DNA of 64,000 nucleotides from a candidate division KSB1 bacterium (GCA_034506255.1 JAPDPX010000001.1:1-64000), one strand, 5' to 3'. Shown: positions 25,600 through 35,426, numbered from the stretch's first letter. The notes: a model not told the origin generated them from the sequence alone. Program-made: numbers and translations.

Positions 25600-27963
25600 T
25601 CACACTATGGCGCCGGCCACCGTTGCGTCTCCGCCCTGAGCCGCTAGTGCCCGGCTGAGGGCGGCGTGCAGTTTTTCCGGAGTCATCGGCACTTCCTCCG
25701 GCAGCACGCCGGTCGCGTGCCACACCGCTGCCGCCACGGCTGCCGCGCCTCCATCCATCGGCAGCTCGCCAATGCCCTTGGCGCCGTGCGGGCCAAAGGG
25801 ATAGGGATTCTCGATCAGCACCACGCGCATCTCCGGCGCATCCAGGGCGGTGGGAATGAGGCAGGTGGCCATGCGATCGTTGAGCACCCGGCCGTTTTCC
25901 ATGATCACCTGTTCGAGGGTGGCATGCCCGACGGCCTGCAACGTCCCGCCTTCGATCTGGCCTTCCAGCAGCAGCGGATGCAGGGCCTTGCCGCAATCAA
26001 TTGCCGTGACACATTCGAGCACTTTGATTTCGAAGGTGTCGAGATCGACCTCGACTTTGGCCACGTCGGCGCCCCAGCCAAACACCGGATAGGCATCGCC
26101 GCGATAGGTGTTATCATCCCATGTGATGTCGGGCGGCAGGGAGTAACCATGCAGCACTTTGAGCGCGCCCCGGGCTTCACAATACTGTCTGGCAAGGTGC
26201 GCGAAGCTGATCGCGCTGCGGTGATCGAGCCACAATTCGCCGTTGTGCAGCCGGGCGAGCGGGGCGTCCCACTTGGTTGCGGCAAAGCTTTCGAGGCGGC
26301 TTTTCATTTCGCGGGCGGCGTCCTGCAGGGCTTTGCCGACGATCATGCAGGTGCGCGAGGCCACGGTCGGCCCGCTGTCCGGCACCCGCGCGGTGTTGGG
26401 CTGCGCAAAGATGACATCGTCATAGGAAATGCCCAGCGCGGCGGCGGCGATTTGACAAAAAACGGTTTCCGTGCCCTGGCCCATTTCGATGGAACTGGTG
26501 AGCACACGCACTTTGCCTTCCGGCAGCAATTCCACGCCGGCACGGGTGGGCAGCCGCCGTTCGCCGCTGCCGGTGAAACCGGCGCCATGATAGAACAGCG
26601 ACAGGCCGACGCCGGTGCGTTTGTGCCCGTGCGATGATTTTGCCGCTGCCGCACGCGCCGCTTCATAATGGGCGTGTTGCACCGCCGCCTCCAGCACTTG
26701 TTCAGCGCTCACGCTGAGCGAAAGTTTCTGGCCGGTAACGGTGAGGTCGCCCGGCCGCACGAGATTTTTTCGGCGCAGCTCGAGGGGGGAAAGGCCGAGC
26801 GTTTGCGCAATGCGGTTCATCTGCATCTCATAGGCAAAACAAGTCTGCGGTGCGCCGAAGCCGCGAAACGCGCCGGCGGGCGGTGTGTTGGTGGCCATCA
26901 CCCGGGCGCGAATGCGCACATTGGGGCAGCGGTAGGGGCCGAGCGCATGAATGGCGCCGCGCGAGAGCACCACCGCGCTCAGCGTGGCGTAGGCGCCGCC
27001 ATCCATGATCACATCGATGTCGGCAGCCACCAGCCGGCCGTCGCGCGTCACGCCGGTGCGGTGGCGCACGATCGCAGGATGTCGCTTGGTGGTTGCCGCA
27101 ATGTCTTCCTGCCGGTCATAAACCAGCTTCACCGGCTTGCCGGATTTCCAGGCGAGCAGCGCGGCGTGGCCGGCGATCATGTTGGGATACTCCTCCTTGC
27201 CGCCGAAGCCGCCGCCGGTGGTGGTTTGGATGACGATCACTTTGTCGTCGGGGAGATTGAACAGCGTCTTGATCGCCTTGTGCACGTAATAGGGACATTG
27301 CAGCGAACCCTGCAGCGTGAGGGAGCCGTCGGCGCCGGGGATGGCGATCATGCCCTGCGGTTCAATGTAGACATGCTCCTGCGAGCCGGTGCGATAGCTG
27401 CCTTCGACGATGACCTCGGCCTGGCGGAATCCCGCCGCCAGATCGCCGCATTCGATCAGGTATTTCTTGATGACGTTGTCCGGCGGCCGGATAATCAGGT
27501 CCCTTTCGCCACGCTCCCCGGCGGCGAGGGCCTGTTCCATGCCCAGCACCGGCGGCTGCTCCTGGTAGGAAATCTGAATGTGGCGTGCGGCCTGCTCCAG
27601 CAGCTCCCGGTCGCGACAGGCCAGCAGCAGGATGGGCTCGGCGTGATGTCGAATTTCACGCTCCACCAGCAGCGGCTGGTCTTCTTCGATCAGTGCCACC
27701 ACGTTGCGGCCGGGAATGTCGCGATAGTCGGCCACCACGACGGCGGACCAGTCGAAAGCCGGGTCGAAGTGAATCGCGGTGAGGGTGCCGCGCGCAATCG
27801 TGCTGCGGATGGTTTTGCCGTACAGCATGTCGGGATGGGTGAGATCATCGACATACTGTGCCTGTCCCATGACTTTCGCCTGGCCCTCTTTGCGCACCAC
27901 GTTTCTGCCGATGATGGTCTCGGCCGGGGGCAGGGGCTGCGGGGATTGTTCTTCGCGATACAT
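25600..27963 (-). CDS. Molybdenum hydroxylase, molybdopterin-binding large subunit
   Basis: 787 residues from ATG 27963; a longer open frame upstream (to 29778) is not coding. Present are the a/b hammerhead start (RNVVRKEGQAKVMGQAQYVDD), GGGFGGKEEYPN, PAGAFRGFGAPQ, EMGQGTETVF and the catalytic Glu in HGAKGIGELPMDGG. The AFRGFGAPQ loop argues against an aerobic CO dehydrogenase (AYRCSFR in that family) and for a purine or aldehyde-type hydroxylase; the substrate cannot be named. Cofactor maturation genes are not in the window. Confidence 0.93.
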   Translation of the reverse strand: MYREEQSPQPLPPAETIIGRNVVRKEGQAKVMGQAQYVDDLTHPDMLYGKTIRSTIARGTLTAIHFDPAFDWSAVVVADYRDIPGRNVVALIEEDQPLLVEREIRHHAEPILLLACRDRELLEQAARHIQISYQEQPPVLGMEQALAAGERGERDLIIRPPDNVIKKYLIECGDLAAGFRQAEVIVEGSYRTGSQEHVYIEPQGMIAIPGADGSLTLQGSLQCPYYVHKAIKTLFNLPDDKVIVIQTTTGGGFGGKEEYPNMIAGHAALLAWKSGKPVKLVYDRQEDIAATTKRHPAIVRHRTGVTRDGRLVAADIDVIMDGGAYATLSAVVLSRGAIHALGPYRCPNVRIRARVMATNTPPAGAFRGFGAPQTCFAYEMQMNRIAQTLGLSPLELRRKNLVRPGDLTVTGQKLSLSVSAEQVLEAAVQHAHYEAARAAAAKSSHGHKRTGVGLSLFYHGAGFTGSGERRLPTRAGVELLPEGKVRVLTSSIEMGQGTETVFCQIAAAALGISYDDVIFAQPNTARVPDSGPTVASRTCMIVGKALQDAAREMKSRLESFAATKWDAPLARLHNGELWLDHRSAISFAHLARQYCEARGALKVLHGYSLPPDITWDDNTYRGDAYPVFGWGADVAKVEVDLDTFEIKVLECVTAIDCGKALHPLLLEGQIEGGTLQAVGHATLEQVIMENGRVLNDRMATCLIPTALDAPEMRVVLIENPYPFGPHGAKGIGELPMDGGAAAVAAAVWHATGVLPEEVPMTPEKLHAALSRALAAQGGDATVAGAIV

Positions 27964-27970
27964 GGCCGGA

Positions 27971-28738
27971 TCAGTGCTGCAGGATTTTTTCCAACGCCGC
28001 TTCGACCTCGCGCACGGTGAAAACGATGCGCTGGGTGACCGTGCCGTAGCGATTTCCCACGAAGGGTTCGTGCAGGATTTCACCGCTGGCAGAGAGCAGC
28101 CAGATGGTGGGCAGGGAATGACTCTGCCGGTCGCTGGCCGGTTTGAGTTTGCCCATCCACGGAAGAATCGAATCGGAGAAGGCCACGCCCTCGGCGTGCT
28201 TCTTGCGATTGAACAGCAGCCGGAATTTGGGATCGAAATAGATGCGATCGAACGGAATGACGTGATTGTCCTGCAGGGCACAAGTGGCCTGCACGAAGCG
28301 TTCGAATTCCTGCTGCCAGGCCGGGTCGCTCTCGGGCCGCGCGAGGAAGGTGTCACCGGGATAGCCGTAATCCTGCTCGCTGTAAACGGGCGGGCAGGCC
28401 ACGGCCACGAAGGTGACCCCGCGCTCGCGATATTTGAGGTAGAGGTAGTTGGAGATCGGCAGGTCATTGAAGGAGTCGTTGCACCAGATGCCGCCGTAGG
28501 TTTCCACCGGGCTGGCGCTGGCCCCACCAAACAGCAGGAGGTAGATGACTTTGGTATCCGGACGGGCGAGCGCGAGCAGGCGGTGTTTTTGCCCGAGACG
28601 GTCGTAGACAAAAGTCTCCGGCGCAATCGTCTCGCCCACCTGATAACTCGGCTGGGCAGGCTCCCCGGTTTGCGCCTGTGCGGCAGGAACCGCCGCCAAA
28701 GACACCAGGACAATAGTGAGCGCAGTCGGTCGCAGCAT
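27971..28738 (-). CDS. Secreted protein, possibly thioredoxin-like
   Basis: 255 residues with a signal peptide (ALTIVLVSLAAVPAAQAQ). The core (KVIYLLLFGGASASPVETYG, then LKYRERGVTFVAVACPPV and LPTIWLLSASGEILHEPFVG) has the spacing of a peroxiredoxin/AhpC-TSA-type fold, but the usual CxxC is replaced by WCNDS. It ends 8 bp before the large hydroxylase subunit and should be cotranscribed. It may act as a redox partner or maturation factor outside the cytoplasm; this is inference. Confidence 0.5.
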   Translation of the reverse strand: MLRPTALTIVLVSLAAVPAAQAQTGEPAQPSYQVGETIAPETFVYDRLGQKHRLLALARPDTKVIYLLLFGGASASPVETYGGIWCNDSFNDLPISNYLYLKYRERGVTFVAVACPPVYSEQDYGYPGDTFLARPESDPAWQQEFERFVQATCALQDNHVIPFDRIYFDPKFRLLFNRKKHAEGVAFSDSILPWMGKLKPASDRQSHSLPTIWLLSASGEILHEPFVGNRYGTVTQRIVFTVREVEAALEKILQH

Positions 28739-28857
28739 ACAGAGATCCTTTCGTCTGGAATCTTCCCACGGCGCGCAAAAGTAGGCAATGATCGCTTGAA
28801 TGTCAAATCGAAACTCGAGCAGCAGCGCAGAGCGGATACGCCGGGGGAAATTCCCAA

Positions 28858-28886
28858 TTGCGGATTGCCGGAGTGATCGTTATATT
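28858..28886 (+). promoter_or_regulatory. Possible promoter of dienelactone hydrolase operon
   Basis: TTGCGG (28858-28863), 17 bp, then TATATT (28881-28886), about 100 bp before the ATG at 28990. A good spacing and -10 match; pattern-based only. Confidence 0.35.
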
Positions 28887-28989
28887 CAGCGCCCAATTCA
28901 GGGTGATTCGCCGGCAGAGCAGGTGTGCCCTGCAAAGTTGTGATGCGCCACCCGCAGCACCGCAGGGTCATCAACCAAAGGAGGCAGTT

Positions 28990-29781
28990 ATGAAACTGGT
29001 TCGTCCCGCAATCCTTCTGGGGCTGGCAGCCGTGGTTGCCGCATCCGCCGAAGTCCGTCATCAGGAGGTGACCTATGCTGCCGGCGGCGTGACGATGAAG
29101 GGATATCTCGCTTATGACGACGCGGTGAAGGGCCGCTGCCCGGGCGTTCTGGTGGTGCATGAATGGTGGGGCCACAATGACTATGCCCGCAAACGTGCAG
29201 ACATGCTGGCGCAGCTCGGCTACACCGCGCTGGCCGTCGATATGTACGGTGACGGCAGGCGTGCCGAGCATCCGGAGGAAGCCGGCAAGTTCGCCAGCGC
29301 GGTGATGCAGAACCTGCCGGCAGCCCGGGCGCGATTCGAGGCGGCGTTGGCGCTGCTCAAGCGACACCGCACCACGGACTCCACCCGCATTGCGGCAATC
29401 GGTTATTGTTTCGGCGGCGGCGTGGTGCTGCACATGGCGCGCCTGGGCGTGGATCTCAAAGGCGTGGTGAGCTTTCATGGCAGCTATGCCACGCAAACGC
29501 CGGCCCAGCCGGGCAGGGTAAAAGCCGCGGTGCTGGTGTGCCACGGCGAAGCAGACCAATTTATCACGGCCGAGCAGATTGCTGCTTTGAAAAAGGAGAT
29601 GGCCGACGCCGGGGTCGACTTCCAGTTCATTTCTTATCCCGATGCCAGGCACAGCTTCACCAGCCCGGCAGCCGACAGCCTGGGCAGGAAGTTCAATTTG
29701 CCCCTGGGTTACAACCGCGCTGCGGATGAAAAATCCTGGGCCGACATGCAGCAGTTCTTCAAGAAAATTTTCAAGCAATGA
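28990..29781 (+). CDS. Secreted dienelactone hydrolase-family protein
   Basis: 263 residues, ATG 28990 with a strong AAAGGAGG ribosome site. A signal peptide ([11 protein letters not shown]) precedes the DLH fold: [18 protein letters not shown], nucleophile Cys in [14 protein letters not shown], Asp in CHGEADQFI and His in [11 protein letters not shown], giving the Cys-Asp-His triad of dienelactone hydrolases. The real substrate is unknown, since many DLH-like proteins are general esterases. Its stop overlaps the Nudix start as ATGA. Confidence 0.92.
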   Translation: MKLVRPAILLGLAAVVAASAEVRHQEVTYAAGGVTMKGYLAYDDAVKGRCPGVLVVHEWWGHNDYARKRADMLAQLGYTALAVDMYGDGRRAEHPEEAGKFASAVMQNLPAARARFEAALALLKRHRTTDSTRIAAIGYCFGGGVVLHMARLGVDLKGVVSFHGSYATQTPAQPGRVKAAVLVCHGEADQFITAEQIAALKKEMADAGVDFQFISYPDARHSFTSPAADSLGRKFNLPLGYNRAADEKSWADMQQFFKKIFKQ

Positions 29782-30299
29782 GCCAACCCGGCGCCGATCA
29801 CAATCACAATGACGCGCGCCTCCATCAGATCGATTGGGCCAACTGGCAGCCGCGCATGCGCGCCACCCTGGTGTTCATCATGCAGGACGGCCGGCTGCTG
29901 CTCATCCGCAAGAAACGCGGGCTGGGTGCCGGCAAGATCAATGCGCCGGGCGGCCGCATCGATCCCGGGGAAACACCGCAGCAGTGCGCCATTCGCGAAG
30001 TCCAGGAGGAGTTGCGCATCACGCCCCTGGCGGTGGAGGAACGCGGCACGCTCAGTTTCCAGTTTGTCGATGGTCTGTCGCTGCATGTGCGGGTATTCAC
30101 CGCCACCGCCTGGGAGGGGCAGCCGCAGGAGACCGAGGAAGCCACGCCGCTGTGGACCCCCGTCGATCGCATCCCTTACGAGGAAATGTGGGCCGATGAT
30201 CGTCTCTGGCTGCCAGAGATGCTGGCGGGCAAACGTTTTGACGGCCGGTTCTTGTTCGAGCAAGATCGGCTGCTGGCGCACGAGCTGGAAGTTTATTGA
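29778..30299 (+). CDS. Nudix hydrolase (MutT/MTH1-like)
   Basis: 173 residues. The Nudix box is complete: [24 protein letters not shown] (Gx5Ex7REUxEExGU form). The preceding [15 protein letters not shown] resembles the MTH1/oxidised-purine branch, so sanitation of 8-oxo or 2-hydroxy purine nucleotides is a reasonable guess. A four-base overlap couples it to the dienelactone hydrolase gene. Confidence 0.92.
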   Translation: MSQPGADHNHNDARLHQIDWANWQPRMRATLVFIMQDGRLLLIRKKRGLGAGKINAPGGRIDPGETPQQCAIREVQEELRITPLAVEERGTLSFQFVDGLSLHVRVFTATAWEGQPQETEEATPLWTPVDRIPYEEMWADDRLWLPEMLAGKRFDGRFLFEQDRLLAHELEVY

Positions 30300-30882
30300 A
30301 GTGTGGCGGATGCTCCCGTGTGGTGGGTGCGGCCTCGCTGCAGGAAAAATGCTGCGGCTGGGGGGAGATTTGCCCGGACAGCAGCCGCACGATTTCCACC
30401 TCATGCGCTTGCGGGAACAGGGCCTTTGGCTCATCGCTCATGCGATTAGCAAAAACTGCTTTCTATTTTACGAGAACGTTGAATCTCACTTTCTGCCAGT
30501 ATGATTTGAAACCGCCGGGGGCGGGATTGTTTCGGCGAAATAATCGGCACACAATGCTTTTCCGCTCTCCACTCTCCTCTCTCCAAAACTTCTGCGCCAT
30601 TTGGAACTCGCCGCCATCCTGCATGTCGGGAAGTTGGTGCATTATGGCCGCGGCACGTTTCAACTCGGCAGCGGGTTGTGACAAGTCCCTGCGGCCGGTT
30701 TTTCCATGATCCGGCGGTGGCAGGGATTGGCCTCGCCTGGATTGCGGTCCCTGCGGCGCTGTGCCGCCTCCGGTCCGCCGGCGAATCCCGGCTTTCCGCT
30801 TAACCCCATCGGCCCTGCCAGCAGGCTGCACGGCACTCCCGCAGATTGCGTGAGGAGGGAATTCCTCCCGGCCCGGGTGGGA
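30300..30882. other. Intergenic region between convergent operons
   Basis: About 580 bp after the Nudix gene and before the (minus-strand) PhyH stop. No gene recognised; a GGAGGGAATTCCTCCC palindrome sits near 30855. No other structure noted. Confidence 0.4.
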
Positions 30883-31791
30883 TTAATGACGGCCGGTGAA
30901 GTGGCGGGCAACACGTTGCGACAGGGAACCGGGCCGAAAGGCTTCGGCAAGCGGCATCGTGGCCGTGGACACCCCGGCCAGCAGATTGTGAAGGCGCAAC
31001 TGCTGCACCAATTCCGGGGCGAGATCGTCATACTGCAGTTCCCGCCGCACATGACGATAATAGTGATAGTGGCGCTCAAAATGATGGTTTTCGATCCCGT
31101 AGGCCAAAAAGATGGAATATTTCGGCCCGGTGATGGCGCTGCCGGAATGCAACAGCCGCGGGTCAAAGATGATGCAATCCCCCGGTTCCGTCACCACCCA
31201 CACGGCGCGCGCCGCCCGCATTTGCCAGGCTGGCGAGAGAAAGCTGGCCGCACTCAACACCCGCAGCCTGAGCTCGTGATGCTTGCGATGCCCGAAACGC
31301 TGGCGTTCCGCCCACTGGTTGCTGCCGGGGATGAAGCCCAGCCGAAAGTTGCTCTCCGCGAAAGATTGCAAATAAATGCCCACCCGCACGAGTTGATACT
31401 CGGCCCCGCTTTCGTCCCAGTCCGGGCCGACGCCATAGGCGCGATTCACACTGTCGCGATGCCAGGCGATCGCGGAAAACCCCACGTGCAAATCACTGTG
31501 CTGCAGATAACGGATCGGCTTGCCGAGAATGCTGCGCACAGCGGTGAGCAGCCGCTCGTCGCTGATCAACGGCCAAAAATCCCGCTGCTTGGACACGCCA
31601 TCGGGCAGCGTCCATGACTTTTGCAGGGCCGGTGGGGTGTGGCGTGCGCGGGAGAAATCTTCCCGCCGAATGCCGGAAAGTGCTTCGAGACGGCTGACAT
31701 ACTGCTGCACTTCCTCCGGCGTCAAAAGCCCGCGCACCAGCACGAAACCCTGACGCTGAAATTCCTCCCACAATAATGTTTGCTGAGTCAT
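30883..31791 (-). CDS. Phytanoyl-CoA dioxygenase (PhyH) family protein
   Basis: 302 residues, ATG 31791 with AGGAGGAGGC upstream. A Fe(II)/2-oxoglutarate oxygenase: the HxD metal pair is AWHRDSVNR, the distal His lies in PRLLHSGSAI, and EPGDCIIFD precedes it. It is the last gene of the leftward sugar operon and overlaps the NeuA-like gene by ATGA. In this setting it probably hydroxylates or oxidises a sugar or lipid-linked intermediate rather than a fatty acyl-CoA; that is inference. Confidence 0.85.
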   Translation of the reverse strand: MTQQTLLWEEFQRQGFVLVRGLLTPEEVQQYVSRLEALSGIRREDFSRARHTPPALQKSWTLPDGVSKQRDFWPLISDERLLTAVRSILGKPIRYLQHSDLHVGFSAIAWHRDSVNRAYGVGPDWDESGAEYQLVRVGIYLQSFAESNFRLGFIPGSNQWAERQRFGHRKHHELRLRVLSAASFLSPAWQMRAARAVWVVTEPGDCIIFDPRLLHSGSAITGPKYSIFLAYGIENHHFERHYHYYRHVRRELQYDDLAPELVQQLRLHNLLAGVSTATMPLAEAFRPGSLSQRVARHFTGRH

Positions 31792-32612
31792 GCCTCCTCC
31801 TGTGGTTGCACCGGCACCTGCTGGGGCGTGAGAGGGTGCCTGGCATGTCTGCCAACGCCGCCGTGAGTACCGCCCGCGCAAGGTCTGACCAGCGGCAAGG
31901 GCAGATGCGCCAGCAGCCATTCCACCAGCGGCCATTGCTCGGGTTGGTCGAGGTCGATGGCATACCGGGGATCGACCAGCAGCGGCAGCACGCGATCGCC
32001 GGTGAGTGAATGTTTGTGCTTCAGGCTTGTCACGCGAATGACATCGAGATGACCGGTTTGCCAGTAAGTCGGCGGCAGTTTTTGCCGCGGCATGTTGTAG
32101 GCCTCGGGCAGGCCCGTTTCGAGCAACGGCACCAGCCAGCCCTGCTCCAGCCGCCACATTTTGTAGGGATTTTCACCGGCGGGTTTCACCGCGCGCACTG
32201 AATCGGCGGCGGGATTTCCCAGCAACAGGGCGACGCCGTCATCAACACCTCCCGGCGGGCGCAGTGGCGAGGTCGGCCGCAATTGCACAATAACATCGGC
32301 ATGATATTTTTCCCGCTTCTGCAACCAGCGCAGCGCATGCACGATCACGGGAAAATCCGGGGTGTCATCCCGGGCCAGTTGCGCCGGGCGCAGGAAAGGA
32401 ACCTCCGCGCCCCATTGGCGTGCCACTGCGGCAATTTCGGCATCATCGGTCGAGACGATGACGCGATCGACACTCGCGGCCTGCAAACCCGCGGCAATGC
32501 TGTAGGCGAGCAGCGGGCAGCCCCCCAACGTCTTGAGGTTCTTTCGCGGAATCGATTTCGAGCCGCCCCGCGCCGGGACCAGGGCCAGCACTTTGGGCTT
32601 GCTGCTCACCAT
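31788..32612 (-). CDS. NeuA-like cytidylyltransferase (acylneuraminate/KDO type)
   Basis: 274 residues from ATG 32612. The signature LALVPARGGSKSIPRKNLK at the N-terminus binds CTP; then STDDAEIAAVARQWGAEV, LQLRPTSPLRP-type motif (VIVQLRPTSPL) and NMPRQKLPPTYWQTGHLDV follow, as in CMP-N-acetylneuraminate synthetases. It should activate a 2-keto-3-deoxy acid sugar as CMP-sugar. The C-terminal ~30 residues are Pro/His-rich. It overlaps the SDR gene by 7 bp and the PhyH gene by 4 bp. Confidence 0.9.
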   Translation of the reverse strand: MVSSKPKVLALVPARGGSKSIPRKNLKTLGGCPLLAYSIAAGLQAASVDRVIVSTDDAEIAAVARQWGAEVPFLRPAQLARDDTPDFPVIVHALRWLQKREKYHADVIVQLRPTSPLRPPGGVDDGVALLLGNPAADSVRAVKPAGENPYKMWRLEQGWLVPLLETGLPEAYNMPRQKLPPTYWQTGHLDVIRVTSLKHKHSLTGDRVLPLLVDPRYAIDLDQPEQWPLVEWLLAHLPLPLVRPCAGGTHGGVGRHARHPLTPQQVPVQPQEEA

Positions 32613-33421
32613 GCCGTCCAGCCTCCATCGACCACGAGATTGGCGCCGGTCATGTAGGCCGAAGCCTCGGAGAGCAAAAAAATGAGGGCGCCGCAATACT
32701 CCCCGCGACCGGCCATGCGGCCGAGCGGCACCCGATTTTGATAACGCTGCACAAACTCCGGTTCTTGCTCATGCTGAACCCCCCCGAGGGTGAGGGTGTT
32801 CACGCGAATGCCCTTCCCGGCCCAGTAGGTGGCGAGATAGCGCGTGAATCCCAGCACCGCGCTTTTGGTGACGGAGTAGGAGACCGGTTTGCAGCGCATC
32901 AGTTCGTCCTCCCCCGGCCGCTGATAAATGCGTTGATCCGGCCCCACCAGGCCGTAGATCGAGGCAATGTTGACAATCACGCCGCGCCGTTGTTCCAGCA
33001 TCGGCAACGCCACCGCCTGGCTGCAGAGAAACATGCCGGTGAGATCGACCGCCAGCGAGCGTTGCCACAGCTCCAGCGGGTAATTTTCAAACCGGTGATT
33101 GTGGCGGTGTGCCTGGCCAGCATCAAATTTGGGATCGAGAGCGGCATTGTTGACCAGACCGTCAACGCGTTCGAATTTGGCGAGGGTTTGCCGCACCAGG
33201 GCATGCACCGAGGCCGGCTGGGTGACATCGGTGGCAACGGCCAAACCCTCGGCGCCCGGCAACTCCGCCACGACCTCCCGGGCCGCGCGGGCATCGATGT
33301 CCGCCACCACCACATGTGCCCCGGCTTGTGACAAGGCCCGCGCATACTCCCGGCCCAGCAAGCCCGCGCCGCCGGTGAGAATGATGACGCGATGACGCAG
33401 ATCAAACCAATCTTTGGACAT
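32606..33421 (-). CDS. Short-chain dehydrogenase/reductase
   Basis: 271 residues with TGGAGLLGREYARAL (NAD(P) binding), DIDAR after beta-2 (NAD preference likely), NNAA, the catalytic Ser in VNIASIYGLVG, and YSVTKSAVLGFT (YxxxK). SDRs in such clusters oxidise or reduce sugar hydroxyls. It overlaps the Gfo/Idh gene by 20 bp and the NeuA-like gene by 7 bp, so all are one transcription unit. Confidence 0.92.
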   Translation of the reverse strand: MSKDWFDLRHRVIILTGGAGLLGREYARALSQAGAHVVVADIDARAAREVVAELPGAEGLAVATDVTQPASVHALVRQTLAKFERVDGLVNNAALDPKFDAGQAHRHNHRFENYPLELWQRSLAVDLTGMFLCSQAVALPMLEQRRGVIVNIASIYGLVGPDQRIYQRPGEDELMRCKPVSYSVTKSAVLGFTRYLATYWAGKGIRVNTLTLGGVQHEQEPEFVQRYQNRVPLGRMAGRGEYCGALIFLLSEASAYMTGANLVVDGGWTAW

Positions 33422-34406
33422 GTATTTCCCTTCGTTCTTGTGAGGATTGTTTCGCCGCCAGCGCGATTTCGAGCGCACGAATGCCATCGCGCAGATGACA
33501 GGAGGGTGTCCCGGCCGTCTCCAGGCAGGCGAGAAATTCCCGCATTTCCGCGAGGAACATGCTGTTGCGCTCAAAACCATTGGCAGGACGGTAAACAAAA
33601 TTTTGGCCGCTCGCCGCATGGGCAAAATCCGCGGTGGCGCTACCGTAGTCCCAGCGGATGGTGCCCAGCTCGCCGATGATCTCCAGCGTGTGTCGCGGCG
33701 GACGTTGCAGATAATCAAGATGAATGCTGCCAATCACGCCGCTGGCAAAACGCAGAATGATCTCCGCCAGATCTTCAGCTTCGACGGCCAGGCAGCCCGA
33801 GTGGTGGCTGAGCGCCAGGACGGACTCGACTTCGCCGAGCAACCAGCGCAAATAATCGAAAGGATGGCAGAGCGTCGCAATCACGCCACCGCCGAGCGCG
33901 GTGAGCGCGCTGTAGCTGCGGCGGTAATCCTCCCAGGGGTGCCAGTCGGGCAGATATTCACCCCAATGCACATGGGCGGAGATCACCCGCCCCAGAGCAC
34001 CAGCCTTGAGCCACAGCCGGACCTGTTGCAGGGCGGGATGAAAACGGAATTGAAAACCAACCTGGGCGCAAAGCTGCTGCTGCGCCACCAGCTGCGCCAG
34101 CGCCCGCACGCCCTCGGCGGTGTGCGAGACCGGCTTTTCCACAAACAAGTGACATCCGGCCTGCGCCGCCAGAATGGCCGTGGGGAGGTGCAGGGCAGTC
34201 GGATTGGTGATGAAAGCCGCCAGCGGCCGCCGTTCCAGCGCCTGCTCCAGCGAAGACACGGTGAGGAATTCGCTCAATTCGCCGGGGGGAAGCGTACTTT
34301 TGCCGGTGCGGCAGAGGATGATGTCCCTCTGCCCCAGGGCGATGAGATTGCGCAGGTGGACACGGCCGATCGAGCCCAGGCCGACGATCAGGAAGCCATT
34401 ACGCAT
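33402..34406 (-). CDS. Gfo/Idh/MocA-family sugar oxidoreductase
   Basis: 334 residues from ATG 34406. The Rossmann start is FLIVGLGSIGRVHLRNL; FVEKPVSHTAEG carries the catalytic EKP; GGGVIATLCHPFDYLRWLLG holds the substrate-site His/Asp. NAD(P)-dependent oxidation of a sugar is expected. It overlaps its upstream neighbour by 8 bp. Confidence 0.92.
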   Translation of the reverse strand: MRNGFLIVGLGSIGRVHLRNLIALGQRDIILCRTGKSTLPPGELSEFLTVSSLEQALERRPLAAFITNPTALHLPTAILAAQAGCHLFVEKPVSHTAEGVRALAQLVAQQQLCAQVGFQFRFHPALQQVRLWLKAGALGRVISAHVHWGEYLPDWHPWEDYRRSYSALTALGGGVIATLCHPFDYLRWLLGEVESVLALSHHSGCLAVEAEDLAEIILRFASGVIGSIHLDYLQRPPRHTLEIIGELGTIRWDYGSATADFAHAASGQNFVYRPANGFERNSMFLAEMREFLACLETAGTPSCHLRDGIRALEIALAAKQSSQERREIHVQRLV

Positions 34407-35409
34407 GGCCGGGGGCAAAGCAATGCTCTTGCGGGTTGTTCAAGTAACTCCTGCAAATCGCGGCGATCCGCTGTGCGGAAGTGCCGCCGTTTTGCAGGGG
34501 GGCCAGCTGTTCCAACACTGCCCGGTCGAGGTCGGCATGTACCTCCTTGCCGAGCGCCAGCGCAATGTAGACGGCCGAGGAATAGCGGGTCACCATCACT
34601 TCACAATTGGCAATCATGTGATTGGTGTTGCCCGCGGTGAAAATGAGTGCCTGCGGTGCCAGACGGGTGATTTCGCGGCGGGCCCGTGCATGATTTTCGT
34701 TGGGATGCAGTTTGAACAGCAACTGCCGGCCCTGTGCCAGCGCCAGCGCCCGCCGGATGAACGCCGGACGATTCTCGTATTTGAAGGTCTCGCGCCGCGC
34801 CGAAGTCAATGCCAGCACGTAACCGCGCAGCGGGAAATCATTGTGCCGAAACTGCTCGGCATTATCGAAATTGGGGAGGCCGGTGACGGCAATTTTGTCG
34901 GGCGCGACACCTTTGCGGATGAACAGCTCGCGATAGCCTTCGGAAGCCACACAGAATTTTTGATAGGCATGCGACAGGCCGGTCATGGCGGTGTTGGCCA
35001 GGTACCGCGGCAAACGCAACACCCGGACCATATGAAAGATCAGATTTTCCGGCTCGGTCATGCCCTCCTGCACCAGGATGATCGGCAGGCGCCGGAGATT
35101 GCGGGGAATGATGAGATCCGAACACGTGACCGCCAGATCATACTGCTGCTGCTGCCGGCCGCCGTCATCGCGGCGCAGACGATGTTCGGCCAGATAAGCG
35201 AGTGTGGCGGCACGGGCCTGCCCCGCCAGGATGGTGAAATCCAGCGCGCCTGTTTTACTCAACCAGCCAAGTAGGCCGTCGCTGTAGTAGGGCGTGAAAA
35301 AAGCCTGGCATTCGGGCAGGGCCTGCGCGATCTGATGCATCATCGTGGTCTGGTTCAGCGAGCCACAGACGAACAGAATCTTTTTGCCAGTCGTCATCTC
35401 CCCACTCAT
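34399..35409 (-). CDS. Glycosyltransferase-like protein (CDP-glycerol/GT-B type), paralogue 1
   Basis: 336 residues. ILFVCGSLNQTTMMHQIAQA starts the first Rossmann-like domain; AVTCSDLIIPRNLRRLPIIL, EGYRELFIRKGVAP and the C-terminal LLFKLHPNENHARA plus EVMVTRYSSAVYIALALGKE are typical of GT-B or CDP-glycerol glycerophosphotransferase-like folds (HPNE and S-S-V motifs). It is clearly homologous over its whole length to the plus-strand protein at 36612-37649. The start is ATG 35409; ATG 35397 is possible. It is probably a transferase acting on the product of this cluster. Confidence 0.65.
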   Translation of the reverse strand: MSGEMTTGKKILFVCGSLNQTTMMHQIAQALPECQAFFTPYYSDGLLGWLSKTGALDFTILAGQARAATLAYLAEHRLRRDDGGRQQQQYDLAVTCSDLIIPRNLRRLPIILVQEGMTEPENLIFHMVRVLRLPRYLANTAMTGLSHAYQKFCVASEGYRELFIRKGVAPDKIAVTGLPNFDNAEQFRHNDFPLRGYVLALTSARRETFKYENRPAFIRRALALAQGRQLLFKLHPNENHARARREITRLAPQALIFTAGNTNHMIANCEVMVTRYSSAVYIALALGKEVHADLDRAVLEQLAPLQNGGTSAQRIAAICRSYLNNPQEHCFAPGHA

Positions 35410-35426
35410 GCTCACTGCTCAACCGA

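Noticed and set aside
27964..29778. Upstream half of the long open frame continuing the large Mo subunit
   Set aside because: It crosses the thioredoxin-like and dienelactone hydrolase genes; the family start and length agree with ATG 27963.
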